A DNA stretch of 64,000 nucleotides from Saccharopolyspora sp. NFXS83 (GCF_026241095.1 NZ_JAPFGB010000001.1:372001-436000); one strand, 5' to 3'; numbered from the stretch's first letter, positions 51,586 through 61,083 are shown. The notes: generated by a model not told the origin, from the letters alone. Made by a program: numbers and translations.

Positions 51586-52083
51586 ATGCGGCGTCGAACG
51601 GTACGAGCTGGACTCCCGATCGCGGCGATGTCCCTGCTGGCGGCCACCATTCCCGGAATCTCCGGTGCGGCGGCGGCCGAGGCGAACCCGGCGCGGCACT
51701 GCGCCTTCGACGCGGGCACCGGTCAGCAGCGCTGCTTCGACACCCTCGCCGAGGCCACGGGCAGCGCCCGATCGGAGGTGGCGAGCACGCGGGACGGCGA
51801 GGTCGTGCAGGGGACCTTGTTCGACGAGGAGAACTACGGCGGGGACAGCTTCACGATCTACGGCGCCGGCCTGTGCGAGAAGGACGGCAAGGTCGAGTAC
51901 CAGATCGACCTGCCGGACGACTGGAAGGACCGGGTCACCTCGGTGCAGCCGTGGGCGAACTGCTGGATCTGGCTCTACCCGGAGCCGAACCTCGGCGGCG
52001 ACCGCGACGGGCCGTTCAAGGAGAACACCGCCTACGTCGGTGACCTGATCAACGACCGCACCCAGTCCGTCGGACTCAGCTGA
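51586..52083 (+). CDS. Secreted beta/gamma-crystallin-like protein
   Basis: This is a 165-residue protein. ATG 51586 follows GAGGAG. A signal peptide is clear ('MRRRTVRAGLPIAAMSLLAA', cleavage near G-A-A-A-A). The mature part has four Cys residues (probably two disulfides) and two Greek-key-like motifs, 'LFDEENYGGDSFTIYG' and 'WLYPEPNLGGDRDG', as in beta/gamma-crystallin or I36-inhibitor-type proteins. The role may be calcium binding, inhibition or cell-wall association; none can be fixed. It lies downstream of a CebR-like box and 55 bases upstream of the first of two paralogs. Confidence 0.75.
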   Translation: MRRRTVRAGLPIAAMSLLAATIPGISGAAAAEANPARHCAFDAGTGQQRCFDTLAEATGSARSEVASTRDGEVVQGTLFDEENYGGDSFTIYGAGLCEKDGKVEYQIDLPDDWKDRVTSVQPWANCWIWLYPEPNLGGDRDGPFKENTAYVGDLINDRTQSVGLS

Positions 52084-52138
52084 GCGGTCGCCGAGCGCGG
52101 CACCGAACCGGCGCCGCCCAACATCGAGGAGAGCCCTC

Positions 52139-52744
52139 ATGTCCCCACGTCGATCCAGCGCGGTCCTCGTCTCGGCGTTCTCGCTGGCCGCGATGGCCTT
52201 CGCGCCGTCGGCCTCCGCCGCGGACGAACCCACGGCCCGCGAGCTCATGGAGAAGTGCGACAACGGCACCGACAGCTGCGTGTTCCACCCGGAAGGCCAG
52301 CCGGAGTACTACACCGATGAGGCGCACACCGTCGGCGATCCGGTCTACAACTGCACCGATGGCATCCAACGCTCCTCGGTGGAGTGGTCGGACACGACCT
52401 CGCAGAGCAACAGCATCGGCTTGTCGATGACCACGGAGGCCGGTTTCGGCAAGGTCTTCTCCATCGCCTACGAGCAGAGCTACGAGCACACCTGGGAGGA
52501 GTCGCACACCGAGTCCCAGACGACGAACGTGGACACGGAGCCGAACCAGGTGGGCTCGGTCGAGCGCGCGGCGCAGATGCAGAAGGTCAAGGGCACCTAC
52601 GAGCTGCACTTCGAGGACAAGTTCTACGACCACTACATCTGGTACGTGCCGATGGAGGTCACCGGACCTGCGCCGGACCCGACCAGCGCGGTCAGCCAGC
52701 ACGTGCGGGACATGACCGAGGAGGAGATCTCCCAGTGCCCGTGA
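52139..52744 (+). CDS. Secreted protein, aerolysin/ETX-like candidate (paralog 1)
   Basis: This is a 201-residue protein with a signal peptide (about 29 residues, cleavage A-S-A/A-D-E-P) and an AGGAGAG ribosome site. The mature N-terminus has 'CDNGTDSCVFHPEG', which may form a disulfide loop. The middle is rich in alternating Ser/Thr ('WSDTTSQSNSIGLSMTTEAG', 'SHTESQTTNVDTEP'), the composition of the membrane hairpin in aerolysin/ETX-MTX2 pore formers, followed by 'GTYELHFEDKFYDHYIWYVP'. Pore formation is inference. It is about 60% identical by eye to the protein encoded at 52848. Confidence 0.7.
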   Translation: MSPRRSSAVLVSAFSLAAMAFAPSASAADEPTARELMEKCDNGTDSCVFHPEGQPEYYTDEAHTVGDPVYNCTDGIQRSSVEWSDTTSQSNSIGLSMTTEAGFGKVFSIAYEQSYEHTWEESHTESQTTNVDTEPNQVGSVERAAQMQKVKGTYELHFEDKFYDHYIWYVPMEVTGPAPDPTSAVSQHVRDMTEEEISQCP

Positions 52745-52768
52745 CGAGCCCAGTGCCCGTGACGAGCC
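52733..52768 (+). repeat. Tandem 18-bp duplication at stop codon
   Basis: CAGTGCCCGTGACGAGCC occurs twice in tandem (52733-52750, 52751-52768), with a decayed third unit after it. The first copy contains the stop codon of paralog 1. It is probably replication slippage. Confidence 0.85.
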
Positions 52769-52847
52769 CGGTGCTCCGGACGCGCCCCCTGTCCTTGAAC
52801 ACCTCCGCGGCGCCGTCCGGGTCCGCCGCCGGAAGAGAGGTCCACCG

Positions 52848-53444
52848 ATGATCCACCGCATCGCCACCGCCGCGTCCGCGGCCGTCGCGGCAGGACTGCT
52901 GATCGTCCCGCCCGCCTCCGCGGCCGACGAGCCCACCGCGCGCGAACTGCTGGAGAAGTGCGACAACGGCACCGACAGCTGCGTGTTCCACCCGGAGGGG
53001 GAGCCGGAGTACTTCCAGAACACCTCCGAGCTGGTCGGCAGCCCCACGTTCAACTGCACCGAGCTGCCGCAGCGGATGGGGGTGTCCTGGTCGGACACCA
53101 CCTCCGAGAGCAACAGCCTCGGGCTGTCGATGTCGACGTCGTTCGGCGAGGTGTTCAAGGTGACCTTCAAGGCCAGCTACGGCCACGAGTGGAAGGAATC
53201 CCACACCGAGACCCAGACGACGAACATCGACGTCAATCCCGGTGACGCCGGGCGGGTCTTCCACGGGCCGAAGATGCAGAAGGTCAAGGGCACCTACGAG
53301 CTGCACTTCGAGGACAAGTTCTACGACCACTACATCTGGTACGTGCCGATGGAGGTCACCGGCCCGGCCGATGATCAGGAGAGCACGATCACCCAGGACA
53401 CCAGCCCGATGACCGACGAGGAGAAGTCGGCCAACTGCGGCTGA
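52848..53444 (+). CDS. Secreted protein, aerolysin/ETX-like candidate (paralog 2)
   Basis: This is a 198-residue protein. ATG 52848 is preceded by AGAGAGG. The signal peptide is 'MIHRIATAASAAVAAGLLIV' plus P-P-A-S-A. It has the same 'CDNGTDSCVFHPEG' start and the same Ser/Thr-rich middle ('WSDTTSESNSLGLSMSTSFG'). A 91-bp block (53272-53362) is identical at DNA level to paralog 1 (52575-52665), unlike the more diverged flanks, which suggests recent gene conversion. Probably co-transcribed with the two preceding genes. Confidence 0.7.
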   Translation: MIHRIATAASAAVAAGLLIVPPASAADEPTARELLEKCDNGTDSCVFHPEGEPEYFQNTSELVGSPTFNCTELPQRMGVSWSDTTSESNSLGLSMSTSFGEVFKVTFKASYGHEWKESHTETQTTNIDVNPGDAGRVFHGPKMQKVKGTYELHFEDKFYDHYIWYVPMEVTGPADDQESTITQDTSPMTDEEKSANCG

Positions 53445-53458
53445 TCCGCGAGCCGCGG

Positions 53459-53485
53459 GGCCTTCCGGCGCGCTGCCGGGAGGCC
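53459..53485 (+). terminator. Terminator of secreted-protein cluster
   Basis: An 11-bp stem with one G-U pair (53459-53469 with 53475-53485, 5-nt loop) lies 14 bases after the second paralog. It closes the inserted unit ahead of the secY promoter. Confidence 0.7.
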
Positions 53486-53767
53486 CGGCGGTGGGTCGTG
53501 CGCAGGTCGGACCGGTCGGTGGGCCGGGCGGGCCGCGACGGCCGCGTTCGCGTCGGGGAATCCTCCTCCCCGTGCTGTGGCCGGGAGGGTGCGGCGGATC
53601 ACCGCCGACTGACGGAGCGTATTCGGCGACCTGCTAGAGTCGCCCAGGCAGCACCGTGCCGAGCACGGTGCTGTGGATTTTCCAGCCGTGCCGGCCCCGT
53701 GTACGAGGATTTGGGAAGCCGGCCATCGTTCGGCCGGTAACCCCGGCTTGCGCACCAGGAGGTTCGC
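53486..53767 (+). promoter_or_regulatory. secY promoter and leader
   Basis: TAGAGT (53635-53640) fits the -10 consensus; the -35 is weak (CTGACG at 53609-53614 with long spacing). A perfect 10-bp hairpin (53649-53658 with 53664-53673) follows at the start of the predicted leader. This gives secY-adk-map a transcription start separate from the ribosomal operon. Confidence 0.5.
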
Positions 53768-55072
53768 GTGCTCGGCGCCTTCCGCTCGGCTCTGGCGACG
53801 CCGGACCTGCGCCGCAAGATCCTGTTCACACTGGGCATGGTCGTGCTGTACCGGCTCGGCGCCACGATTCCCTCTCCGGGGGTTTCGTACCCGAACGTCC
53901 AGCAGTGCTATCAGGAACTGCAGGGCAGTCAGAGTGTCTTCTCGCTGTTGAACCTGTTCAGCGGTGGCGCGCTGTTGCAGCTGTCGGTGTTGTCGCTGGG
54001 CATCATGCCCTACATCACCGCGAGCATCATCATCCAGCTGCTCCAGGTGGTCATTCCTCGCTTCGAGCAGTTGAAGAAGGAAGGGCAGTCCGGTCAGGCG
54101 AAGCTGACGCAGTACACCCGCTACCTGGCGATCGCGCTCGCGGTGCTGCAGGCGACGGGCATCGTCGCGCTCGCCGAGCGCGGCCAGCTCTTCCCCGACT
54201 GCTCCGCGGACGTCATCCCGGACAGCTCGGTGCTGAACCTCATCACCATCGTGGTCGTGATGACGGCGGGCGCCGCACTGCTGATGTGGATGGGTGAGCT
54301 GATCACCGAGCGCGGTGTCGGCAACGGCATGTCGCTGCTCATCTTCACCTCGATCGCGGCCCGGATCCCCGCTGAGGGCGGCAAGATCCTGCAGACGCAC
54401 GGCGGCCTGGTGTTCACCGTGGTCTGCCTGTTCGCGGTGGCGATCATCGCCACGGTGGTCTTCATCGAGCAGGCGCAGCGCCGGATCCCGGTGCAGTACG
54501 CGAAGCGCATGATCGGTCGCCGGATGTACGGCGGGACTTCGACGTACCTGCCGCTGAAGGTGAACCAGGCCGGTGTCATCCCGGTGATCTTCGGTTCCTC
54601 GCTGCTGTACCTGCCGCAGCTGCTCGGGCAGCTGGCGGGCAACCAGGACTCCTGGTGGGCGCGGTTCATCCAGACCTACATCGTCGACCCGTCCAGCTGG
54701 GTGCACATCCTGCTGTACATGGCGATGATCATCTTCTTCGCCTACTTCTACGTCTCCATCACGTTCAACCCGGAGGAACGGGCTGACGAGATGAAGAAGT
54801 TCGGCGGCTTCATCCCCGGCATCCGGCCCGGTCGGCCGACCGCCGAGTACCTGAGCTTCGTGCTGTCGCGCATCACGCTGCCCGGCTCGTTGTACCTGGG
54901 CATCATCGCGATCCTGCCGAACTTCTTCCTGGGCCTGACGGGCCAGGGCGGGAACCAGAACTTCCCGTTCGGCGGCACAGCGGTGTTGATCATGGTCAAT
55001 GTCGGTCTGGACACCGTGAAGCAGATCGAGAGCCAACTCACGCAGCGGAACTACGAGGGTTTCCTCCGGTAA
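53768..55072 (+). CDS. secY: Protein translocase subunit SecY
   Basis: This 434-residue integral membrane protein with ten expected transmembrane helices is the channel of the Sec translocon with SecE and SecG. GTG 53768 follows CAGGAGG. 'LFNLFSGGALLQLSVLSLGI'-type sequence around TM2 and 'ADEMKKFGGFIPGIRPGRPT' in the cytoplasmic loop are diagnostic. The C-terminal 'QIESQLTQRNYEGFLR' is typical. Confidence 0.97.
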   Translation: MLGAFRSALATPDLRRKILFTLGMVVLYRLGATIPSPGVSYPNVQQCYQELQGSQSVFSLLNLFSGGALLQLSVLSLGIMPYITASIIIQLLQVVIPRFEQLKKEGQSGQAKLTQYTRYLAIALAVLQATGIVALAERGQLFPDCSADVIPDSSVLNLITIVVVMTAGAALLMWMGELITERGVGNGMSLLIFTSIAARIPAEGGKILQTHGGLVFTVVCLFAVAIIATVVFIEQAQRRIPVQYAKRMIGRRMYGGTSTYLPLKVNQAGVIPVIFGSSLLYLPQLLGQLAGNQDSWWARFIQTYIVDPSSWVHILLYMAMIIFFAYFYVSITFNPEERADEMKKFGGFIPGIRPGRPTAEYLSFVLSRITLPGSLYLGIIAILPNFFLGLTGQGGNQNFPFGGTAVLIMVNVGLDTVKQIESQLTQRNYEGFLR

Positions 55073-55333
55073 ACTCCCCGAGTACGGATGGCGGACTCAT
55101 TGTTTCGCATCGCGGAAGCGCATCGGCGTTCCGCATAGCGCGTGCATTATGGTGTTCGTCCGTGGCGACGTTCGGCGTGGCCCTGGCCTGGGGTGATACC
55201 AGGTCGGCCCGCTGAGCGTCGATCCCGCCGGGCAACGCGCGCGGCGATCAGCATCCGCACTCCACGGGGTGAGTGCGGAGCGCTCGACGAAGGTGGCTGC
55301 AGACCACCGCAATGATTCGGAGGCAGACCCTTG

Positions 55334-55888
55334 GTGCGATTGGTTCTCGTCGGCCCGCCTGGTGCGGGCAAGGGCACCCAAGCGGCCGTGCTGGGCGAAC
55401 GGCTCGCCGTTCCGCACATCTCCACCGGCGACCTGTTCCGCGCGAACATCGGGAATTCCACGCCACTCGGGCAGAAGGCCAAGTCCTACATGGACGCGGG
55501 CGAACTGGTTCCCGACGAGGTCACCAACGAGATGGTTCGCGAGCGACTGGCGGAACCGGACGCGCAGGACGGGTTCCTGCTCGACGGATTCCCCCGGACG
55601 ACGCCGCAGGCGGACGTGCTCGGCGACATCCTGGCCGACAACGGCATGGAGCTCACCGCCGTCCTCCAGTTCGACGTGCCGGAGGAGGAGCTGGTGCGCC
55701 GCATGCTCGACCGCGGCCGGTCGGACGACACCGAGGACGTGATCCGGCGCAGGCTCGCCATCTACCACTCGGAGACCGCACCGCTGCTGGACTACTACCG
55801 GGCCAAGGTCGTCAAGATCGACGCACTCGGCACGGTCGACGACATCACCGACCGCGCGCTGGACGCGTTGGGCCAGAAGAAGGCCTGA
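55334..55888 (+). CDS. adk: Adenylate kinase
   Basis: This enzyme of about 184 residues catalyses ATP + AMP = 2 ADP. The P-loop 'GPPGAGKGT' and 'DGFPRT' AMP-binding motif are present. The short LID lacks the zinc Cys residues, as in other actinobacterial enzymes. GTG 55334 gives the family start '[14 protein letters not shown]'; TTG 55331 is better spaced from GGAGG (55319-55323) and would add one residue. It is 261 bases downstream of secY. Confidence 0.96.
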   Translation: MRLVLVGPPGAGKGTQAAVLGERLAVPHISTGDLFRANIGNSTPLGQKAKSYMDAGELVPDEVTNEMVRERLAEPDAQDGFLLDGFPRTTPQADVLGDILADNGMELTAVLQFDVPEEELVRRMLDRGRSDDTEDVIRRRLAIYHSETAPLLDYYRAKVVKIDALGTVDDITDRALDALGQKKA

Positions 55889-55929
55889 CGAGCGCGCACC
55901 ACAGACCTGAGGAACGGACGGGAACACGG

Positions 55930-56721
55930 GTGTTTCGGCGAGGCAAGGGCATCGAGCTCAAATCGGTCGGCGAGATCGAGGCGATGCGGGCGGCGGGACT
56001 GGTCGTGGCCAGCGCGCTCGCCGCGGTCTCCGCGAAGGCCGAACCCGGTGTCAGCACCGGTGAGCTCGACGAGGTCGCCGAGCAGGTGATCCGGGACGCC
56101 GGTGCCGTCCCGTCCTTTCAGGGCTACCACGGCTTCCCGGCGTCGATCTGCGCGTCGGTGAACGAGAAGGTCGTGCACGGCATCCCGTCGAAGTCCGAAG
56201 TGCTCGCCGATGGCGACCTGCTGTCGGTGGACTGCGGGGCCATCCTCGAAGGCTGGCACGGGGACTCCGCGGTCACCTTGTCCATCGGCACGGTCAGCGA
56301 GCGCGACCAGGCGCTGTCCGACGCGACGCGCCAGGCCATGTGGGCCGGGTTGCAGCGGGCGCAGGCCGGTGCGCACCTGACCGACATCTCGCACGCGGTG
56401 CAGACCGCGGCGCAGGCGGCGGGGAAGTCCGACGGCATCGAGTACGGGATCATCGCCGAGTACGGCGGCCACGGCATCGGCACCGAGATGCACATGGAGC
56501 CGTTCCTGCCGAACCTCGGCAAGCCCGGGCGCGGCCCGAAGCTGCGGGTCGGCATGGCGTTGGCGGTCGAGCCGATGCTGACGCTCGGGTCCGTGGTCAC
56601 CACGGAACTGGAAGACGAGTGGACCGTGGTCACCGTCGACGGTTCCCGCGCGGCGCACTGGGAGCACACCGTCGCGATCACCGAAGACGGGCCCTGGGTC
56701 CTCACCGCGCCGGAGCAGTGA
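55930..56721 (+). CDS. map: Methionine aminopeptidase, type I
   Basis: This is a 263-residue enzyme that removes initiator Met. GTG 55930 gives '[20 protein letters not shown]'. The dimetal ligands are recognisable: Asp in '[17 protein letters not shown]' (two), His in '[10 protein letters not shown]', Glu in 'AVEPML' and Glu in 'HWEHTVAIT'. It follows adk by 41 bases in the same operon. The long open frame upstream of 55930 overlaps adk and is a shadow. Confidence 0.96.
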   Translation: MFRRGKGIELKSVGEIEAMRAAGLVVASALAAVSAKAEPGVSTGELDEVAEQVIRDAGAVPSFQGYHGFPASICASVNEKVVHGIPSKSEVLADGDLLSVDCGAILEGWHGDSAVTLSIGTVSERDQALSDATRQAMWAGLQRAQAGAHLTDISHAVQTAAQAAGKSDGIEYGIIAEYGGHGIGTEMHMEPFLPNLGKPGRGPKLRVGMALAVEPMLTLGSVVTTELEDEWTVVTVDGSRAAHWEHTVAITEDGPWVLTAPEQ

Positions 56722-56765
56722 GCTGCGCCCCTCGCCGGTGACCCCGGCGCGAACAGCTGCGAACG

Positions 56766-56809
56766 CGAATGCCTCATCCGGCGGCGAGAACCGTCGGATG
56801 AGGCATTCG
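56766..56809. terminator. Hairpin between map and convergent methyltransferase
   Basis: A perfect 15-bp stem (56766-56780 with 56795-56809) closes the secY-adk-map unit. The minus-strand gene ending at 56821 converges on it, so it probably works in both directions. Confidence 0.85.
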
Positions 56810-56820
56810 TCGTGCGGGGG

Positions 56821-57426
56821 TCAGTGCCGCGGGCGGCGGCAGACGTACACGCGGGCCGGCGGGACGTTGCGCCACACCGTGCTGCGCGGCAGCACTTCTT
56901 CGAAGGTCTCCCGCAAGATCTCGGTGAAGGCGATCGTGTTCGCCCGCCACAGCGTCGTCACGTAGGTGACCGTGGTGAACACGCCTTCCTTCGTCAGCAC
57001 CTTCGAGACCTCGCGCAGCAGCGCGCGTTGCTGATCGGCGGGCAGCAGCGTCCACGGGATGCTGCTGATGACCGCGTCCACCTGGGTGCGGTTCGCCGCG
57101 GCGAGCAGTTCGACGAGGTGCCGGGCATCGCCCTCGATGACCTCCAGCCACGGCTTCGTGGAGTTGAGGTACCGCACCAGCTCCGGGTCGATCTCCACGG
57201 CCAGGTGGTCGGATCCGGCGGGCAGCCGTTCGCGCAACGCCCCGCTGAGCGCACCGGTGCCCGGCCCGAGTTCGAGCACCGTCGGCGTGCCGCTGGCCGG
57301 GACGACCTCCGCGACCGCTCTCGCGACGTACTCGGAGGTGGGGAGCACGGCACCCACGGTGCCGGGCTGCCGGACGGCGCGCGTGACGAAGGTGCGGTAC
57401 TCGCGCAGCTTGGCTTGCTTGCTCAC
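56821..57426 (-). CDS. Class I SAM-dependent methyltransferase (paralog 1)
   Basis: This is a 201-residue soluble protein. The SAM motif I is '[20 protein letters not shown]', motif II ends '[13 protein letters not shown]', and the later '[14 protein letters not shown]' occupies the place of the catalytic N-P-P-F loop. This arrangement is like rRNA adenine dimethylases and PmtA-type phospholipid N-methyltransferases; the latter is slightly favoured by 'SSIPW', but the substrate is not determined. ATG 57426 starts '[20 protein letters not shown]'. It is a paralog of the protein encoded at 57759-58406, with shared 'LREYRTF', 'ELGPGTG' and 'ICRRP/VCRRP' endings. Confidence 0.78.
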   Translation of the reverse strand: MSKQAKLREYRTFVTRAVRQPGTVGAVLPTSEYVARAVAEVVPASGTPTVLELGPGTGALSGALRERLPAGSDHLAVEIDPELVRYLNSTKPWLEVIEGDARHLVELLAAANRTQVDAVISSIPWTLLPADQQRALLREVSKVLTKEGVFTTVTYVTTLWRANTIAFTEILRETFEEVLPRSTVWRNVPPARVYVCRRPRH

Positions 57427-57758
57427 TCGGCGCTCCAGGATCGGTAGAGAGGTCCTGGAGAACCGTAACGGCCCGGACCCGGTATCCGGCGGTCCCGGAT
57501 GCCGGGTGCGGGAAATGCCCGGATCTGCCCTTAAAAGCTCAGAGGTCCTTTTCGCGGCATTTCTCGATCTCCGTTCCGGTGGTGGCCAAGCCGCTGATCA
57601 GCGATCACCCAGGAAATCGAAACGTCGCGGGGTCTCGGTTCTCTGCTCGGGAGGGCGGCAATCGCTCGTGCGGTGGAGCCGCTCGAAGAATTGATCTCGG
57701 AGCGTGGAGATCTCCGAGTCCCCGCTCCGGGGTGGAACAAGGTCGAATGCGACGTTCG
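57427..57758. other. Intergenic region between paralogous methyltransferases
   Basis: The only clear structure is a 13-bp inverted repeat with one mismatch (57477-57489 with 57495-57507). On the minus strand it sits downstream of paralog 2 and just upstream of paralog 1, so it could terminate the former or regulate the latter. No accepted gene lies here. Confidence 0.45.
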
Positions 57759-58406
57759 TCAGTGCAATGGGCGGCGGCAGATGTAGTGCAGGATCGGCGG
57801 GAAGTTGCGCCACGTCGTGTGCGTGAGCACCTCGTCGAAAGTGGTGGCCAGGCAGGTGCGGAACCGCTTGCCGCCGGGGTTGTGCTCCGCGGGCAGGTAG
57901 GTGAGCGCGGTGAACGCGCCGTACGGGGCGAGCACCTTGGTGACCTCGCCGAGGATGCGGTCCTGCTCGTCGTCGCCGAGCAACGACCACGGGATGCTGC
58001 TGATCACGGCGTCCACCTGGTCGACGCCCCGGTCGGCCAGCAGCGGGACCAGGTCTCCGGCGTCGCCGTGCACGAGCTCCATCCACGGCGCGTGCCCCCG
58101 CAGGTGCTCCACCATCTCCTCGACGAGCTCGATGCCGATGTGCCGGGCACCCGCGGGCAGCCGCTCGTGGATGCCGCCGCTGAGCGAGCCGGTGCCGGGG
58201 CCGAGCTCCAGCACGACGGGCGCCCCGGTGGTGGGCACCACCTGCGCGACGGTCGCCGCGACGGCGGCCGAGGTGGGGGTGGCCGCACCGACCTCCCGCG
58301 GGTTGCGCACGGCACTGGTGAGGAACGTGCGGTACTCGCCGAGCTTGCCCACCGGGCCGGGCGACGGCTTCCGGGCGGCGGATGTGCGGTCCTGTTGCGC
58401 GGTCAC
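57759..58406 (-). CDS. Class I SAM-dependent methyltransferase (paralog 2)
   Basis: This is a 215-residue protein starting at GTG 58406 after GAGGAG. The frame is open upstream to 58895 but that part has no homology or ribosome site. Motif I is '[20 protein letters not shown]', followed by '[13 protein letters not shown]' and '[14 protein letters not shown]', and the C-terminus is '[19 protein letters not shown]'. It is about half identical to paralog 1. It could methylate a lipid or small molecule; function not assigned. Confidence 0.78.
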   Translation of the reverse strand: MTAQQDRTSAARKPSPGPVGKLGEYRTFLTSAVRNPREVGAATPTSAAVAATVAQVVPTTGAPVVLELGPGTGSLSGGIHERLPAGARHIGIELVEEMVEHLRGHAPWMELVHGDAGDLVPLLADRGVDQVDAVISSIPWSLLGDDEQDRILGEVTKVLAPYGAFTALTYLPAEHNPGGKRFRTCLATTFDEVLTHTTWRNFPPILHYICRRPLH

Positions 58407-58833
58407 TGCTCTCCTCGAAGCGCGGATCAGCGGTCGGAACGGGTGGCTGCGTTGGCGCCGGAACCGGCTGCTCGCGGGTTCCTCGGACGGAGCGCTGGGC
58501 GAATCCGAGCCGCCGGGGCTTCCGCAACCGCGCCGGTCGACATCATCGTCGCGCCGACGGGTGAGATCGAACGTAGACAGCCCGCGAGCGGTGCCGCAAC
58601 CACCCGAGTGGGGGGTGCGGTGGAGGCCTGCTCGCACTCGCCGCGCCCGTTCACCCACCGTCGATGCGCGTGCACCCAACGCGTCGTCATGCCCGGTCTT
58701 CTCGAGGGGGCGTGCGCGGGGGATCGCCGCGGCCCGGCGCCGGGGTGGACGACGCGGGAGCGCCGATTCCGGACCGGCCCGCCGACCAGGGACGTTGCCC
58801 AGCCCCCGGATGAAGCCCGAATCGGCCTGCGCG
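58407..58833. other. Intergenic region upstream of infA promoter
   Basis: This is noncoding by my reading. A minus-strand frame (58427-58963) and plus-strand frames cross it but have no ribosome site and a composition typical of shadow frames. No structure stands out. Confidence 0.4.
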
Positions 58834-58839
58834 TACAGT
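58810..58839 (+). promoter_or_regulatory. Candidate infA operon promoter
   Basis: ATGAAG (58810-58815) and TACAGT (58834-58839) are 18 bases apart. The -10 is good and the -35 weak. A start near 58846 would give a leader of about 235 nt before infA. Confidence 0.4.
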
Positions 58840-59081
58840 GGAGCAACGGCGCACTCATCGCGCCGGTTCGTCGTGCCTTGTGCTCGCGGGGGCATTCCGG
58901 GGAGTTCGTCATCGGACTCGTCGGCCGGGCCGTCCCACGGGCGTCTCGCGGTTCACCGCACACTCAGGGCAGTTCGGGCCGACCGGAGCGCGTCCGTCGC
59001 CGGTCCTGGAGGGAAGTCTCCGGGTCGGGTGGCCGAAGGCGCAAGCCTTACCAACCGTCACCGTCACGAAACGCGGAGGAC

Positions 59082-59303
59082 ATGGGCAAAAAAGACGGGG
59101 CCATTGAGGTCGAGGGTCGCGTGATCGAGCCGCTCCCCAACGCGATGTTCCGCGTCGAGTTGGAGAACGGGCACAAGGTCCTCGCGCACATCAGTGGCAA
59201 GATGCGTCAGCACTACATCCGCATCCTGCCCGAGGACCGGGTCGTCGTGGAGCTCTCGCCCTACGACCTTTCCCGTGGGCGCATCGTCTACCGCTACAAG
59301 TGA
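59082..59303 (+). CDS. infA: Translation initiation factor IF-1
   Basis: This 73-residue OB-fold protein binds the 30S A site. '[20 protein letters not shown]' to '[16 protein letters not shown]' is full length. GGAGGA lies very close to ATG 59082. The upstream open frame is shadow. First gene of the alpha operon-like cluster. Confidence 0.98.
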   Translation: MGKKDGAIEVEGRVIEPLPNAMFRVELENGHKVLAHISGKMRQHYIRILPEDRVVVELSPYDLSRGRIVYRYK

Positions 59304-59355
59304 CCTCCACGGTGTCCGGGAGACCGGGCACGCGTCCGAGCAGGAGAGCACGACC

Positions 59356-59469
59356 GTGAAGGTCCAACCTAGTGTGAAGAAGATCTGCGACAAGTGCCAG
59401 ATCATCCGTCGTCATGGGCGGGTCCTGGTCATTTGCGACAACCAGCGCCACAAGCAGCGCCAGGGCTGA
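59356..59469 (+). CDS. rpmJ: 50S ribosomal protein L36, zinc type
   Basis: This is a 37-residue protein starting at GTG 59356 after AGGAGAG. The zinc ligands Cys11, Cys14, Cys27 and His32 are all present. It stabilises the A-site side of the 50S subunit. Confidence 0.97.
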   Translation: MKVQPSVKKICDKCQIIRRHGRVLVICDNQRHKQRQG

Positions 59470-59643
59470 TCGCGTCCGTCGCGGACATGTAGCCGTACTG
59501 ACAATCCAAGGGAACTCCCCTCGCCTGCCGGCTCGTGAGTGAGCCGGTCCACCTCCGGTTCCAGGCCGGGGCTTCACGCCGGATGCGGTCGTGGAGGCGG
59601 CAGGGGCTGCAGACCTGGAACGACACGAAGGAGACCTGCCTAC

Positions 59644-60024
59644 ATGGCAAGGATCACCGGTGTCGACCTCCCGCGTGACAAGCGCATGGAGGTCGCGCTG
59701 ACCTACATCTTCGGGATCGGCCGCAGCCGTTCCCAGGAGATCCTGACGGCGACGGACATCTCGTTCGACGCGCGCGCGAAGGATCTCGACGATGACCAGC
59801 TCGCGAAGCTCCGCGACTACATCGAGAACCATTTTCGGGTCGAGGGTGACCTGCGCCGCGAGGTCGCGGCCGACATCCGCCGGAAGATCGAGATCGGTTG
59901 CTACGAGGGGACGCGGCACCGCCGCCACCTCCCGTTGAACGGGCAGCGGACGAAGACCAACGCCCGTACCCGCAAGGGGCCGAAGAAGACGGTCGCCGGC
60001 AAGAAGAAGGCCGGGAAGAAGTAA
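59644..60024 (+). CDS. rpsM: 30S ribosomal protein S13
   Basis: This is a 126-residue 30S head protein. ATG 59644 gives '[20 protein letters not shown]'. The basic C-terminal tail that reaches tRNA ('[20 protein letters not shown]') is intact. A 174-base gap precedes it. Confidence 0.98.
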   Translation: MARITGVDLPRDKRMEVALTYIFGIGRSRSQEILTATDISFDARAKDLDDDQLAKLRDYIENHFRVEGDLRREVAADIRRKIEIGCYEGTRHRRHLPLNGQRTKTNARTRKGPKKTVAGKKKAGKK

Positions 60025-60049
60025 GCGTCGCTAGGAGACCACAACAGCT

Positions 60050-60454
60050 ATGCCACCCAAGTCTCGCGCTGGCGCCGTCAAGAAGGTGCGGCGCAAGGAA
60101 AAGAAGAATGTTGCGCACGGACAAGCGCACATCAAGAGCACCTTCAACAACACCATTGTCTCGATCACGGACCCGACCGGTGCGGTGATCAGCTGGGCCT
60201 CCGCGGGCCACGTCGGGTTCAAGGGCTCTCGCAAGTCCACCCCGTACGCCGCGCAGATGGCCGCTGAGAACGCCGCCCGCAAGGCCGCCGAGCACGGCAT
60301 GAAGAAGGTCGACGTCTTCGTGAAGGGTCCGGGTTCGGGCCGCGAGACGGCGATCCGCTCGCTGCAGGCCGCCGGCCTCGAGGTCGGCACGATCCAGGAC
60401 GTGACCCCGCAGCCGCACAACGGCTGCCGGCCGCCCAAGCGGCGCCGGGTCTGA
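60050..60454 (+). CDS. rpsK: 30S ribosomal protein S11
   Basis: This 134-residue platform protein shows '[20 protein letters not shown]' and the C-terminal '[18 protein letters not shown]'. It follows rpsM by 25 bases. Confidence 0.98.
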   Translation: MPPKSRAGAVKKVRRKEKKNVAHGQAHIKSTFNNTIVSITDPTGAVISWASAGHVGFKGSRKSTPYAAQMAAENAARKAAEHGMKKVDVFVKGPGSGRETAIRSLQAAGLEVGTIQDVTPQPHNGCRPPKRRRV

Positions 60455-60477
60455 TCGCGGGAAAGGAGTAGAAGAAG

Positions 60478-61083
60478 ATGGCACGTTACACCGGTCCCGC
60501 GACCCGCAAGTCCCGCCGTCTCAAGGTTGACCTCATCGGTGGGGACCAGGCGTTCGAGCGTCGTCCGTACCCGCCGGGGCAGCACGGGCGCGCGCGCATC
60601 AAGGAAACCGAGTACCTGCTGCAGCTTCAGGAGAAGCAGAAGGCTCGTTTCACCTACGGCATCCTCGAGCGGCAGTTCCGCTCCTACTACGAGGAAGCCA
60701 ACCGCCGCACCGGGCGTACCGGCGAGAACCTCCTGCAGCTGCTGGAGTCCCGCCTGGACAACGTGATCTACCGGTCCGGTCTGGCCCGCACCCGCCGGAT
60801 GGCGCGGCAGCTGGTCAGCCACGGCCACTTCGTGGTCAACGGCACCAAGGTGAACGTTCCGAGCTTCCAGGTCTCGAAGTTCGACATCATCGACGTGAAG
60901 CCGAAGTCGGTGAACACCACGCCGTTCATCATCGCCAAGGAGACCTTGGGCGAGCGGCCGGTGCCGGCATGGCTGCAGGTCGTGCCGTCGAACCTCCGCG
61001 TCCTGGTGCACCAGCTCCCGGAGCGCGCGCAGATCGACACCCCGGTCACCGAGCAGCTCATCGTCGAGTACTACTCGAAGTGA
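60478..61083 (+). CDS. rpsD: 30S ribosomal protein S4
   Basis: This 201-residue 16S rRNA assembly initiator has a zinc-free N-terminus ('MARYTGPATRKSRRLKVDLI') without the Cys cluster. The S4 domain 'SHGHFVVNGTKVNVPSFQVS' is intact. A GGAAAGGAG precedes ATG 60478. Confidence 0.98.
   Translation: MARYTGPATRKSRRLKVDLIGGDQAFERRPYPPGQHGRARIKETEYLLQLQEKQKARFTYGILERQFRSYYEEANRRTGRTGENLLQLLESRLDNVIYRSGLARTRRMARQLVSHGHFVVNGTKVNVPSFQVSKFDIIDVKPKSVNTTPFIIAKETLGERPVPAWLQVVPSNLRVLVHQLPERAQIDTPVTEQLIVEYYSK

Noticed and set aside
57598..58963. Long frames on both strands around the second methyltransferase
   Set aside because: They overlap the methyltransferase in other frames or continue into noncoding DNA, with Arg/Pro-rich shadow composition.
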